Position numbers and translations under genes: made by a program. A DNA stretch of 64,000 nucleotides from Kwoniella bestiolae CBS 10118 (Eukaryota > Basidiomycota > Tremellomycetes > Tremellales > Cryptococcaceae): contig NC_089242.1 of NCBI RefSeq assembly GCF_000512585.2, positions 496,001 to 560,000 of the forward strand. Reading direction: 5' to 3'. Below are positions 1-12,237 of the stretch, piece by piece (within the stretch, counting starts at the first letter, position 1; each line of letters begins with the position of its first letter). Under the pieces are notes generated by a model that was not told where the DNA came from, made no database searches, and was given only the letters and a program-made list of their open reading frames with translations.

Positions 1-1133
1 GTGGCCAGGACGTTGGCCTTGTCAATTGAAGTGATGGGGAGAGGAGGGTCGGCAGCGAGGGCGATCTGAGCGGCGACACGGGTGATTCGCTCGACTTCGG
101 GGATGGAGTAGATACATTGGTCCCATGCTACGCCGTTTGAGTCGGTCTCTTGTCTGTCGCCGAAGTCTGTGTGGGTAAAGAGGAACGATTAGTATTCTCA
201 CTTCATATGGAACATCTTATCTGTTCCTTCCATATGACACTCAAATGATTTCCCCTTTAGTGAATGACGAATGCCCAATGTCCACGCCAACAGACAAAGC
301 CACATGCATGTCGACAGATTCCTCTTCTTCTTCTTCTTCGGTTTTTGTCTGTTTGGAGTAGACTAGACACACTCACAGATACCACCGATCAACTCCCTCA
401 ACACAATAATATCAGTCCCCCTAGCGACCTCTTCTTTCAACGGACTCCTCTTGAGCAAATTCTCAGAAGCGAACGAAGCGGGTCGAATATTGGCGTAAAG
501 ACCCAACTCCTTTCGTAGTTTGAGGATACCTTGTTCGGGTCGGACGGGACCTACACCCCATTTTGGGCCTCCTACTGAGCCTATAGGAATGAGAACATTA
601 GATATGTTTAGCTGGAGATGTGACACACAGAGTGGACCGCAGGATCAGGACGTGAATGAACATGTACACGCTCATGACAGATATTGAGTTGAGGATGTGT
701 TGATTATGAGACATCCACTCGCCCATCAAAACCGCATCAGCCTCTTTACAAGCATTGAGCGTAACGTCAGGTAAAGGTACCCCATGATTATCGATACCCG
801 CCCCACCGAAATCGTACTTCTTCAAGTCGAGGGAGAGGTTGGAGTGTTCGGAGATGGTAGAGAGGACTTTGAGAGCTTGGTCGACTACTTCTGGGCCTGC
901 ATTCACGAATAACGATAGGTCAGCAAGATCTCACTACGCTACAGCTTGAGTTCCAGCTCAAGGGGGACACGGCCCGCAAGGTAGAGATAGTCAAGGGTTG
1001 TATAGCATTCTGCACGCACCGATACCATCTCCTGGGAGAACAGCGATTTTGAAGCTACACCGGATATAGGTCAGCTCATAGCTCATCTCCTCAGATGCTC
1101 GTTAGGGTTGTAAGCTTACGTTCTGTCTGACAT
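1..1133 (-). CDS. LEU2: 3-isopropylmalate dehydrogenase, N-terminal part (cut by left edge)
   Basis: This enzyme oxidatively decarboxylates 3-isopropylmalate using NAD+, the third step of leucine biosynthesis. Exons on the minus strand are 1120-1133, 1020-1054, 723-896, 377-580 and 1-166, giving about 197 residues before the window ends. Family signatures seen in order: the start [16 protein letters not shown], then [14 protein letters not shown], then SVGGPKWG, then [13 protein letters not shown], the ELIGGIYFG substrate region, and IPEVERITR followed by DKANVL near the edge. The start is the only ATG that splices in frame to the GDGIGPE exon. Intron 3 (581-722) can only be joined in frame with a GC donor (GCGAGT), an uncommon but accepted class. 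The gene diverges from NOB1. The C-terminal half lies outside the window. Identification is firm; the symbol follows yeast usage. Confidence 0.95.
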
Positions 1134-1531
1134 TGTTGGATATAATTGTCTTTTGATTGTTGTTAAACAAGTATGATTCAATCAACCTATCGATGTCTTT
1201 CGAAAAGTCAGTCAGTGGTCGAGCTATTCGTTCACGCACTCTGACTTTCGGCCAATAATCGCAATGATCGACTCGGGTGAGCCGGCCGAAGATACTGATT
1301 CATATATTTGGGATAAAATGGGATAAATTCGCATTGCAATAATCAGATTGTAGCAGCAGATCGTAGCAGAGGTGGACATAGCCGCATATCCCTTTGATTT
1401 ATGATCAGTGAAAGATAAGATTTTGAGATTGAGATGGAGATGCGAACGAGGTCAAGTGAAGATATCTCAGCACTGCTATAACAATCTCGGCAGAACCATC
1501 ATTGATACCTAGATACATAGCATAAGACAGA
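1134..1531. promoter_or_regulatory. Divergent promoter region between LEU2 and NOB1
   Basis: These 398 bp lie between two start codons facing away from each other, so they must carry the promoters and 5' leaders of both genes. I see no convincing TATA box or named operator. There is an inverted GAGCCGGCC-type GC patch near 1275. The shared-promoter role is inferred from gene orientation only. Confidence 0.5.
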
Positions 1532-3697
1532 ATGGTACTTTCATACAGCTCAATAGCCAAACCAACGTCCAACACCCCCAACGTCATTTCCATCGCTTCT
1601 TCTTCCAAGTCCACTCCCACTCCCACTCCGGCCGCTACTTCTTCTTCATCCAACGAAAACGAACAAGATGAATCGCCTTCAGCCTCAGCTTCGTCGCCTG
1701 CGCCTGCGTCTGCATCGCAACCACAGCCTCAAGAGCGCCAGCCCATCGCTTCCAGCTCGAAGAGTACGACAATCCAACACCTCATCTTAGATGCCGGACC
1801 CTTACTCTCCCTCACTCCTCTTCGACACCTCGCCGGATCATTCCATACGACCCCTATGGTCTTGGCGGAACTACGAGATCCAAAGGCCAGAGAACATTGG
1901 GAGAGGCTTGGATTGACTGGTGTAGAGGTGACTGTTGAACATCCCTCGAGTGAGGCTATGGCTGCTGGTGGGTTGTCTCTTTAGTCTCATGGATCGAACC
2001 GTGCACATCTGACAGGGTGTACGATCTGAGCTGACCTCATTTTGTAATTACCCAGTCACTGCTTTCGCTAAGAAGACGGGAGATTTCGCTGTACTCTCCA
2101 CTACGGATCTTTCGGTCGCTGCGCTGACTTGGCAGTATGAGGTGAAAGTTAATGGGATTGAAGGGATTAGGACGGAACCTGGACAGAAGATAACGAAGAG
2201 ATCGCCTGTGCAGGTAGATGAGAAGCAGGAGGAGGAAGTGCAGCATACAGAAAATGAGGAGGGTCAGGACGAAAATGTTCATGGGGAAGAGGCTGAGAAT
2301 GCTCAGCAAGAGGAAGAAGAAGTCGAAGAAATCACGCAATCTATTGAACAGGTCTTGCTTGACTCTCAACAACAAGAGCAACCTTCTTCGACGGAACTTC
2401 CTACCGAATCTACTTTCTCAACCATACCTGCACCAGTACCCACGCAAGATACCCCTCAACCCTCGACCGAAGATACCGCCCAAGAAATAGATGACGAATC
2501 AGACGGAGGAGAATGGATCAACCCTTCCAACCTCACTACCCACCGATCAAGAGATCTGGGACTGATCACCCCTAGTGGATCAGGCGCCAAACCACCGAGT
2601 GTAGCTGCTATGACTGGGGATTTCGCTGTTCAGAATATACTGTTGGGATTGGGGTTAGGGTTAGTGGGGGAGGGTGGGAAACGGATAAGTAGTGTTAAGA
2701 GTTTTGTGCTGAGGTGTCATGCTTGTTTCAAGTGAGTGGATATTCCCTTTTTCAATACCAGAATATAAATAGAAAGTCTCATGGCATCGAGGATAGGAGT
2801 ATGATATACTCCTTCCTTATCTTTTCTCAAAACCATCTTGTGAGAAGAGCTAATCATACATACATGGTCGCGCATAGGATATGTAAAGACTCTTCCAAGA
2901 AGTTTTGCCCCTCCTGCGGAAACGCCACCCTCCTCCGAACGACCGTCTCGATAGATTCCAGAACTGGCAAACAAAGTATCCACCTGAAGAAGAACTTCCA
3001 ATATCATCTGAGAGGTACCAAATATACCATACCAGATGCCAAGATGGGTAAAGCCAAGGGACAACAGAAAGGTGGGAGCGGACTGATATTGAGAGAAGAT
3101 CAGAGAGAATGGAATGATGCGTTGAAGTATCAGAATATACAGAAGCAGAAGGAAGATAGGAGGAAAGCGAAGGGTGTGTTGGAGGGTTGGAATGATCCTG
3201 ATGTGAGTTTGCTCGCTTCGCAATGCCACGGTTCATTTGCTAGAGCTTTGTCTTCTTTTAATCCCCTCCTTTCGAATCTACACTGAGATCCATTCTCGCC
3301 CTCGGCCAGTCACTGTCACTGTCATTGCTTTTTGATTCATTTCCCTTTACTAGATCTGTTCTTTCTACGCTATGTTATCTTCCTTTCAACCCTACTCCAT
3401 GCGATTCTTTCTCGCTCATCTCCGTGTGACAACCAAAGGAGGTTTGCTGTCGCTTGACTGTCAATGCGAGGTACTAGTAGCCTTGACTCGACTGTCGTCA
3501 TTGTTTCGCACTTGACCGAGGTGTTCGTATGTCATTGTGCATAGTGTGCAAGCTGACTGGTGACTGTTCATACTTTTCAGTGGTTACCCGAGATCATCAG
3601 TGTCGGTACATCAGGTAAAGGTCGATCTCATGCGTCCAACATGCCATCGATAGGACACGGTAGGAAGAATCCCAATCAAGCTAGGAGGAAAAGATAA
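1532..3697 (+). CDS. NOB1: 20S pre-rRNA D-site endonuclease Nob1
   Basis: Nob1 cleaves 20S pre-rRNA at site D to produce mature 18S rRNA in late cytoplasmic 40S particles. Exons are 1532-1967, 2056-2731, 2878-3202 and 3581-3697 (517 residues). A Ser/Pro-rich N-terminus is followed by a PIN domain from about residue 84, starting LILDAGPLL with the first catalytic Asp and running through TGDFAVLSTTDLSVAAL. A long acidic linker follows. The zinc ribbon has CHAC near residue 366 joined across an intron to CPSC near residue 381. The basic tail ends in the GRKNPNQARRKR type typical of Nob1. The zinc ribbon is split by intron 2 and reads correctly only after splicing. The low-complexity first 80 residues are an extension relative to yeast Nob1. 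Confidence 0.95.
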
Positions 3698-4671
3698 GCA
3701 TGTAGCGTATGCTCTATGGGTTATGCTGTGCAATACTCTTATATCCAAAGGATGACCCTCTTTTCATTTTTTTGCATTGATCTGTGAGTTTGTTGTGTCT
3801 ATATGTCTGTTTGTGTCCGTGTGCCTTGCCTTGGCTGTGATTCAGGACTGGAATAACCGCCGGTATGACCGATCAGATACACACGACATATACAGGTCAC
3901 TTGCCACTATCATCTATTCTGATTTTTGATTTTACAGAAGCAGAGCTTGAGATTAAGGTTGACATTGATGCTTTTTGTCTTCTCAGCTACGTCGTATACA
4001 TACATACCACTATCTCATGCATATAATGCATGTACGACATCCATTCCTATCTCAACCTTGTTTTTGGGAAGTGGTTGTCCGAAACAGATATACCACTGCA
4101 TAATACTCATCAACAACACTTGTCTCTCTTACATCCCTGTCCCCTTGACATATTAAACTTTGAAGATCAGTTTGCGCCCCATCCTCATCCTTTGGAAATC
4201 TTACTCACCCTTTTCCTTACTTCTTGACTTCATCCCCTACTCCATCAATAGCATCATACTTCCCGACAAACATCCTTTGCTTCTTCTCCTGGGGGTAAGT
4301 TTCATCATATCAACTACAACTCGAGCGAAAGAAGAGAGATCGATCTGTTCTTCTACTTGAACCCATGTGTGGAAACGAGGACAAGGAGAACTGTGTCATG
4401 GGGTCATGGTAAATGCGAGGCTTGAGCTGTGGATTCAAGGATCATTTCGATGATAACAGACTTACTCTCTCATATATAAATCACCATCAAATTCCTCTTT
4501 CTGTATTTTCTTTTCTGTCTTTTGTCTTTCTTATCGACCATCAGAATATAGGATACAAGCTAAAAAGTATTTTCGACTATCTGATTAACTTGATAACTAG
4601 CTAGCTACTACCAACCCAAACCAACGCAATCAATATCATTATTATCCCCCTCATATCATAATCATATCATC
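3698..4671. other. Intergenic: NOB1 3' region and leader of the 2405-residue gene
   Basis: This 974-bp stretch contains no frame that splices into a recognisable protein. From about 4160 onward it is rich in C and T on the plus strand, and it ends in an AT-rich run of TCAT repeats just before the ATG at 4672. That fits a pyrimidine-rich fungal promoter and 5' leader. Short open frames here look like chance. Confidence 0.4.
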
Positions 4672-7600
4672 ATGCTCACCTTCGCATTACTCTACCTCTC
4701 ATACTTCTTATCCCTCTTCATCATCCCATACTTCCTCACTCTCTTCTTCTCTATCGAATTCTCTTCCATTCACTTTGGTGAATTCTGCTTCCCCACCTTC
4801 AAATCGGAGCAACAAGAACAAGAGGACGATACTCCCCCTGTTTCTGAACATCAAGATCAAGGACATCAGTACTCTACCCATCCAGACGACGACAGTGATG
4901 AAGAAGTAGAAGGATATCAAGTTGATGTCGAACTCTTCTTCAACGGTTATTGTAGTTCCACACCTACACCTACACCACTCAACACCGACGAACCAAATCC
5001 ACCTGTAGTGGCGAACACCCAACCGGCTGCAGCTATCTTGCCTTCGCAAATACCTAACAACCTCAACCTCACTCTCATCCCGTTCCTCACGGATCAGTCC
5101 GAGCAACCCTTATCATGGACCCCCTTCTATCGATCCAACGAACCGTCCGGTTCTTTCTTTGCCATGCCAATCTTCAATATCCATCATCCCTTTTACCGCC
5201 AGATGTCCGTATCCGACCAGTTCTTCCCATTTTACAGGGGGATGGAAAAGCAAATGGAGGATAATGTTGATAAGACGACCTCCAAACGCAGGCGAATGAT
5301 GAAATGCGAATTCGAAGGTTCCTTTCGACGTAATAGGACTGCAAAGGTATCGAGGGCGTGTGATAGGAGAATCGAAAGGTTTTGTCCATACAAGCGAAAG
5401 TCCGCGAATGAATATTACAGTGAGTGGTATCCCCCCAAAGGAATCATGAGTTATATACTTGATGAAAGGGGATATATAGCTGATAAGATGCTTGTCTAGG
5501 GTTACGTCAAGGTGTGAAAGGATGGCCACTCTCAATAAAGAGATCATGGGCATACCGATCCAAACGAAGGACCACAGGTGATCAGGTCGTTCAAATATCT
5601 GATATGCTCTTGGAACGTCTGTACCCTGAAAATCTCTTAGGAAGGAAACGGTTCACAAGTCCCCATCCTCCTTTACCTTCTGTACTCAATGATAACAATG
5701 CGCCTATTCCATCTTCGGTACCGAACTCGCATTTACTCTATCCTCATGGGAACGCTCTGTCTTTATCGACCACAGCCTCGAGTCGACCTTCATCCGAGGT
5801 TCTTGGTCGCATCGCATCATCTGAACCAAGCTTGAAGAAACGTGCTCCACCGTCATTCGCCTTCACCTTCTGCAGACCAGCAGATAGAGTACTTGGCAAG
5901 CGACTCGTTCATGAGATGGATGTTATAGACGAAGGTCCCGATGATGGTTTGAAACGAAGAAGCACAATCAAGGAAGTAGGGATCCGAAGCACCTCGTATG
6001 AACCTACCTCTTCATTCTGGACACCAAGAACCGGTTTCATCACGAATCCGTTTGAACACTCGACGCCTGATAAGCGCAAGTATACTCAACGATCTTCACC
6101 TAGTCCTCCTGAAGACCATGAAGATGGATTGAGAAAGAAGCGAAAGGTGACAGAAGATAGATTCCTGGTCATCTCTAGATTACCTGACGAAGAAGTGAAA
6201 GTTGCACCTATCACGCCTCCTAGGGATAGAGATGATACTCCTGAACTGAGTCATACTCCGAATGAAGCTGAGGAGGAAGTACTCGTCACTCCACCTCAAT
6301 CTTCTTCCGCAGTCCTGGGCGAGGCATTGCAGGTGGGTGCACGACCTTATCTGACAGGAGCTTTGCTGACCATTATTGATAGCTTGTCCCCTCTCTCACC
6401 AGAGAAGCATCTCCTTCGCCCTTCCCAACTCGATCAGGAGTCGAATCACCTTCCACGGAAGTGCCCCGACGACGAAAGAATCGTCCAGCACCTCTTGTAC
6501 TTGATGGAGCCCCTGATCCAGCTGACGATACCCCAGTTCCTTCACCTACTCGATCAAGACCCAAGGTAGGCTTGCCTCGGATGGTCAGGAGAAACACTTT
6601 AACTGGGTTCATGGACGCCTCGCTGGATGGTTTCACCCGTTCACCTACCACTGCGATGTTCCATGATGGTCCTGCCACACTAGTAGAAGGGGATCCAGAA
6701 TCGCGGCTTGGAAACATGCCTCCTAGAGGCAATGTATGTCCTTTTCTTTTCTTCATAAATTACCCATCCGGAGAATTGCTGACGCCAACGTTGATAGGAG
6801 GTCGCCAAGATTGCGTGGCTCAACAAATTGAGACGAGTAAGTAGAAATTCATTTCTGAAAGTCGATCAAACCTGATGATGGACGCTTCTGACGATGGTTG
6901 GTTTCATTCTTAGTTGACAACTCAATTGCCATTCCTCCAACCGACCGATCCAAGTCCCAAGGCGAACTTCCTTCATGCTCGTAGACAACAACTTGCCCAT
7001 GCCATCAAGCAGGAGTTGGACGCCAACCCCATCTCACCTGAAATCATCACACTCAGACACCCTCCTCATAAACAACCTGAACCTCAAGATCCTCCTCTGT
7101 CTATCTCACCTCTCGCCTCTGAGTCTCCCAATGCCAAACGAGCTTTCAATCCGGAAGATGCCAAACCTTGGCCTAGGGATTCAAACATGCGAGACTCCGT
7201 GGGTGTGCATGCGACATATGAGCAAGTCCGGGCGATGCCTGAAGCGAGAAGACGAAGTTCAACCAAAGCGGTGGTTTGTCTCAAGCTGTTGAGAACCAAA
7301 TTCGGACTCAAGTTCACCAAACTCATCGAGGCGAAAAAGGAGAAAGAAGCGCAGGAGAAGTATGGTGAGATGGGGGATTTCATGAGAGCTCTTCAGGAGA
7401 TGAATGATGGTGATGCGCTTGAAGCTCAGCAATCAAGTAGCACGGGCGGTAATGCCAATGGATTAAGAAGGACTCAGTCGTCTAGCGATGTTTTCGGTGG
7501 AAATGCTCAAGCCGGTCCTTCCTCGAAACGAGCGAGATCACAACCTCCTACACCGACAATCGCTCTCGGATCGCCTTTCCAAGGTGATATAGGAAGTATA

Positions 7601-10600
7601 ATCGCTTCTGAATATGCCTTGGTCAGTCCTTCTTTGGCTACCTCAAACCTCGCGACTCCTCGTAGGAACAACGGTCCTCCACGAGCGAGATCGACATCTC
7701 GAGTTCGGTCATCTCTCCAACCCATCAGGCGAGCCAGGTCATTCGCAACTTCTGCTCCACCAACTCCCATCACCATAACCTCTTCGACCACATCACCTTT
7801 GGCATTGCCTCCACCAACAACGATCTCGGATAATCTTCCTTCCACTCCAGCAACCCCACTTGAAGTCCCTTCGGAGTCCCGTGTTGTCCACGAGTCGAGC
7901 GCTGAGTTGAGCACACATACAAGCTCCTCGCCATCTCCTCGAGACAACTCCAGTACCGTACCTATACCTCCAGTAGAAGCGTTAGTAGTCCCTCCAATCT
8001 CGCGAGCGGAGGTAGATGAAGCTCCTGAAGAAAAGGTACCTGTTCCGACTAGTGGACTGGATACTACAGTAGAAGCAATAGTAGTCCCTCTTATCTCAAA
8101 AGAGGTCGATGAAGCTCCTGAAGGATCGGTAGTTGCTGGGGTTAATCCTGATACCAACTCGACAGTTGAAGCCTCGATTGTCTCTCTTAACTCAAATGAG
8201 GAGGATGTGGCTCCTGAAGAATCGGTGTTGGGTCATGCTAGTTCTAGTACCCTGGTTACAGTAGAAGCAATTGTCGTCCCTCTTATTTCAATTGAAGAGG
8301 TTGATGAAGCTCCTGAAGAATCGGTATCTGATGAAATTAGTCATGATACCGACTATACGGTAGAAGCAACTGTCGTCCCTCCTATCTCACGAGAAGGGGT
8401 TGACGTAGCTCCTGTAACTCTGGTATCTACCAGTAATACAAGTTCGGATAAGGAAGATCAGGGTGGTGCTGGAGAAGAAGTGGAGAAAGATGTGTCTGTG
8501 GATGGTTCTATGTCATCAATATCTCAGGAGAAAGAAGAAGTAGTTGCCGATGATGATGGATTTGAAGGGGAGGATACTAGTATCGCATCTGACGCTCCTT
8601 CTATTGTTGAGCAGCAAGATATCACAGAAATTAGTGATGCCTCTACACCTACCGACGAACCGACAATATCCTCATCTCCCCCTAATATCTCTCAAGAAAC
8701 GGTCACACCGCTTCCTCAAAGTGCCAAGGCACCTACTGCCGTGGCTAAGGATGATCCTCGTTTAGAATTCACCTTCTCATTTCCTTTGATCACCCAATCA
8801 TCTTCGTCTCCCGGTCCAGCCGCTCCCATCCCATCGGTTACATCAACAGCCAAAACCTCTCCTGCTGGATTGTCCGTGCCATCCACCGATACTCCCTTCC
8901 CCAATGTTCCCAAGGCGACATTCGATGTGCTCACTCGACCAGTTCCGCCCATTCAGCTGGATCCGAAAAGTGCACTTAGTCGAGCTATTGACCGAGCCAC
9001 TTCATCTTCGTCAAGACTGGCTCGTACCAAGGACAGACCTCGTGGTGGACCATTGACCGGTAGATTGGGAGGATTATGGGCTGCACATGCTGCTCGTACG
9101 TTGAACAAGGTCAGTCCCATCAAGGTGGTGAAGAAGAATGATGGTGGCGAACTGGAGAAGCAGTTGGACATGGCTCTGAAGGAGGGTGAAGTGGGGGAAG
9201 ATGGTGGTGAGCGTGGTAAGGACGTTGAAGGTATGGAACAGAGTGTCAAGGAAGATCAAGAGGTTATTGGAAGTACTGAGGAAGTTAAGGTGGTCGATAA
9301 CAGTATGAAGGAGGATCGACGTGGCGAGGAAGCCTTAGAAGAGGGAAAAGAAGATGACAGTATGGATATCGTCACCACTGGTACTGACATTCCAACTCAA
9401 CCATCGACCCTACCGATATTGGCCCCAACTCCTCAAGCTCATCCCGGTCATGCCCTTAACCCTTCATCCCGGTTATCACTCCTTGATCTCGTCCGACCTC
9501 AACCTCGACCACCTCAGCTGCTTTCCATCTTTAACAGGACCGCCAATGCACCTGCTCATACGGACACAGAGGTGGATATGGAAGTTGATGAGGTCGATGA
9601 AGCTCCACCTGCATACTCTGACAACTCACTCCCAGTATATACACCATCTCATCCACCTTTGACTGGCAACATCAATCGATTTCATCCTATCACTTCGAGA
9701 TTCGCTCAACATGCATCACTCGCCGCATCATCCGTCTGCGAAGAGATCGAAATGACCAGTGCAGAGCCTTATCCTACCACGACCATTCCAACCCGGTTCG
9801 GTACATTCGCTCAACAGATGTACATGCCTAGTATAGCTTCTTCCTTCCTTGCTAGAATCAGTGGTCAACCAATCCCCGAACCAGCAAGATACATGGAGGA
9901 CACGGAGATGCACGAGGATATCGTCATGGATTCACCTGCTCAACCATCCTTCTATCCTCAACAACCCACTTCTTCCTTCATTCACGACATTCCTATTCCT
10001 GTCACACAGAGCATCAACGCGGTACCTATGCAATACGATATTGCCCCTCCTCCTCATCTTCACTTCCGACAACCTGCCTCTTACGATCCTGACAAAGAGG
10101 ATGAAGATGAATTTGAAGAAGTCGAGATCCCCGATCCTCCCTCAAGCTCACCTGCGATAACCAATCAAATGGTCCGAGAGACGGAATATGCCAGACAAGG
10201 TATCTCGTCGCTTACCATATCGGACCCTGCGCCAATTCCGCTGCTCACTCCTGCACCTGCACCACCATACGCCACCGTCGATTCTCAGGTCAATATACCA
10301 TCACCACCAGTAGAAGAATCGACTTTGTCGCAGGTGACCGCGCCAGGGGTACCAGTTGAACAGCCGGTGCTTCCGGATCCAACTTTCAAATGGACCGATC
10401 CTCTTGCTACGCCTCAAGCTGTATTGGTCGAAGTACCTCAGAGTGAGTCATTGGCACCACTGCCTGATGCTCATGCTGAGTTGGATGTATCTCAAGCTGT
10501 TACTTCGACATCACCAATCGACCCAGCTTCAGCATCAGCCGTCGACCCCAGTATGCCTTTCGCTCGACCGGATGTACCACCTTTACAAGTTTCCGACTCG

Positions 10601-12160
10601 AACTCAACGTTTGAAGAAATGGTTGAATCGGTCATACAACCGCAAGTCATCAAGCCGTTGAGATCTTCTGCTCATGCTGGTGGAGAGAATATGGGTCTAC
10701 AATTACTAGCCAGTATCGCCGAGGAGAAGGAAGAGATGGATAACGACTCGAAAGCTGTAGAAGAACTTGTCGGTGGAAGTGGGAATGAGAGAAGATTGAC
10801 ATGGGAAGAGAAGGGTAAAGGGAAAGCGGTCGAGCCTGCTCACGGTTCAACCGATAACCCGACGTACGACGAACGGTTAGTGGATATGTTGACGAGTGGA
10901 CCTTTACCTTCTTGGTTCACTTGGCCTGATCAGGACCTTGCGGACCCCCTCCATCAAAGTCAATGGCAAGAGCCTTCTCAAGGTCAGGTCTTCGTACCGT
11001 CCCCTGGGTTGTCGAATTACCAGGATCTTGTGGACCCCACACATCACGGTCGATTGCAAGATCCTGCTGACAATCAAGTGTTCGAACCCTTCCCTACTTC
11101 ATCTGCTACAACCTCTTCTCCCGTTTCCGACTATACTCTTCCACCTTCATGGCCAGCCCCCGCTCAAACTCAAGCTGCGAACCCACCTCCTCCTATCTTG
11201 ACTCCTCCGCCAAGTCCTCCCTATACACCTCCACCAAAAGAAGGGGAAAGTGACTTCATACCAAATGCTAGATCAGGTAAACAGCGGGTATTGGCTTTCA
11301 TTAACAGTACTCCCTCACTCAAGAAACCTGTTTCACGAACTGCTCCACCGGCCAGTCGAAGTATTCAATTGATGTCACCTGTCCTTACGCCTGATCAGAT
11401 GGGAGAGATTGATGAAGAGATTGATTTGGGTGGATTGAAAAACGAAAACAAGGATAGAACTTCCATGCCTCCTCCTAATTTCGTTACCTTCCCTAAACAA
11501 CGGTCGTATCATGCTTGCTCCGCCAAATCGACTGTGCCTCCTCCCACATCGAACCGACTCGCACTTCCACCTACCTCGTCATCCGGTCCAGCATTCAGAT
11601 CCATCGTTGGTCCTTCGAAGTCTACTCTCCTTACTTTCCCTACCAGCTCCGATAGATCGACGGAGACTATCCGACAAACCAGCGTCGAGAACACAAGCAA
11701 GGGTGATACATGGGAATCGAAGACTTCGTTCATGGCAGCTAAGAGGGAGAGTGAAAAGGCCAAAGAGGAGGATATGAAAGGACGGACCGATCTTTCAACT
11801 CCAACTCCACCTGCTATCACTCAATCTGCGCAAGATCAGGTGGATCATCCTCAGGCAAGGACCGTAGCTAGACTACCAGCTCGAATGCGAAGGGCGATCG
11901 CCGCTGCTCAGCAAGCTCCTGTGGACGCCATCGGCCAACTGGGGTATGATCCATCGTATGGGATGCCGACCCAGCCCACGAGCGAGGTTATGGATTATAC
12001 GGCCCTCTCGACCATGGCCAGTATCGCCACGCTTAATGGTCTGGTAGAGTTCAAGCGTATCTCGGAGATCCCGCTGTTCGACTCCTCGATATTCCCATGT
12101 GAGGATAAGGATTTCCCCGATGCGCTGCTGAAGAGTGAGATTGCCGTTCCCGATTTGTGA
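4672..12160 (+). CDS. Very large low-complexity protein of unknown function (2405 residues)
   Basis: I do not recognise this protein. Exons are 4672-5419, 5500-6332, 6383-6733, 6798-6836 and 6914-12160; all four joins keep phase, which argues for one gene. The first 40 residues are strongly hydrophobic and could be a signal anchor. Most of the rest is Ser/Pro/Thr/Glu-rich and predicted by eye to be disordered. Basic patches occur near SKRRRMMK and in a segment with CLKLLRTKFGLKFTKLIEAK, the most structured-looking part. Residues about 1008-1159 hold five degenerate repeats of roughly 30 residues with the core VEAxVVPxIS then EVDEAPEE. A short conserved-looking segment, SRAIDRATSSSSRLARTKDR, precedes a GGLWAAHAART motif. 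The final 100 residues are less biased in composition. The start at 4672 is the first in-frame ATG but the true N-terminus is uncertain. Confidence 0.75.
7966..8425 (+). repeat. Degenerate in-frame tandem repeats in the 2405-residue gene
   Basis: About five copies of a roughly 90-100 bp unit encode a block of the form VEAxVVPxISxEEVDEAPEESV. The repeats are clear in protein but diverged in DNA, so they are old coding repeats rather than a recent microsatellite. Confidence 0.75.
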
Positions 12161-12175
12161 GTTGGTTAGCTCAGG

Positions 12176-12237
12176 CTTTTGCCTTGTTTTGCCTTGTTTT
12201 GTTTTGTTTCGTTTTGTTTTGTTTTGTTTTGTTTTGC
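12176..12237 (+). repeat. (TTTTG)n pentanucleotide microsatellite
   Basis: About twelve TTTTG or near-TTTTG units lie 15 bp after the stop codon of the large upstream gene, so they are probably in its 3' UTR. GCCTTG variants at the left end show decay of the array. Confidence 0.9.

Noticed and set aside
4672..6911. A separate gene for the first four exons of the 2405-residue protein
   Set aside because: All four introns keep frame into the long last exon and none of the earlier exons ends in a natural stop, so one gene is simpler; the N-terminal start remains open.
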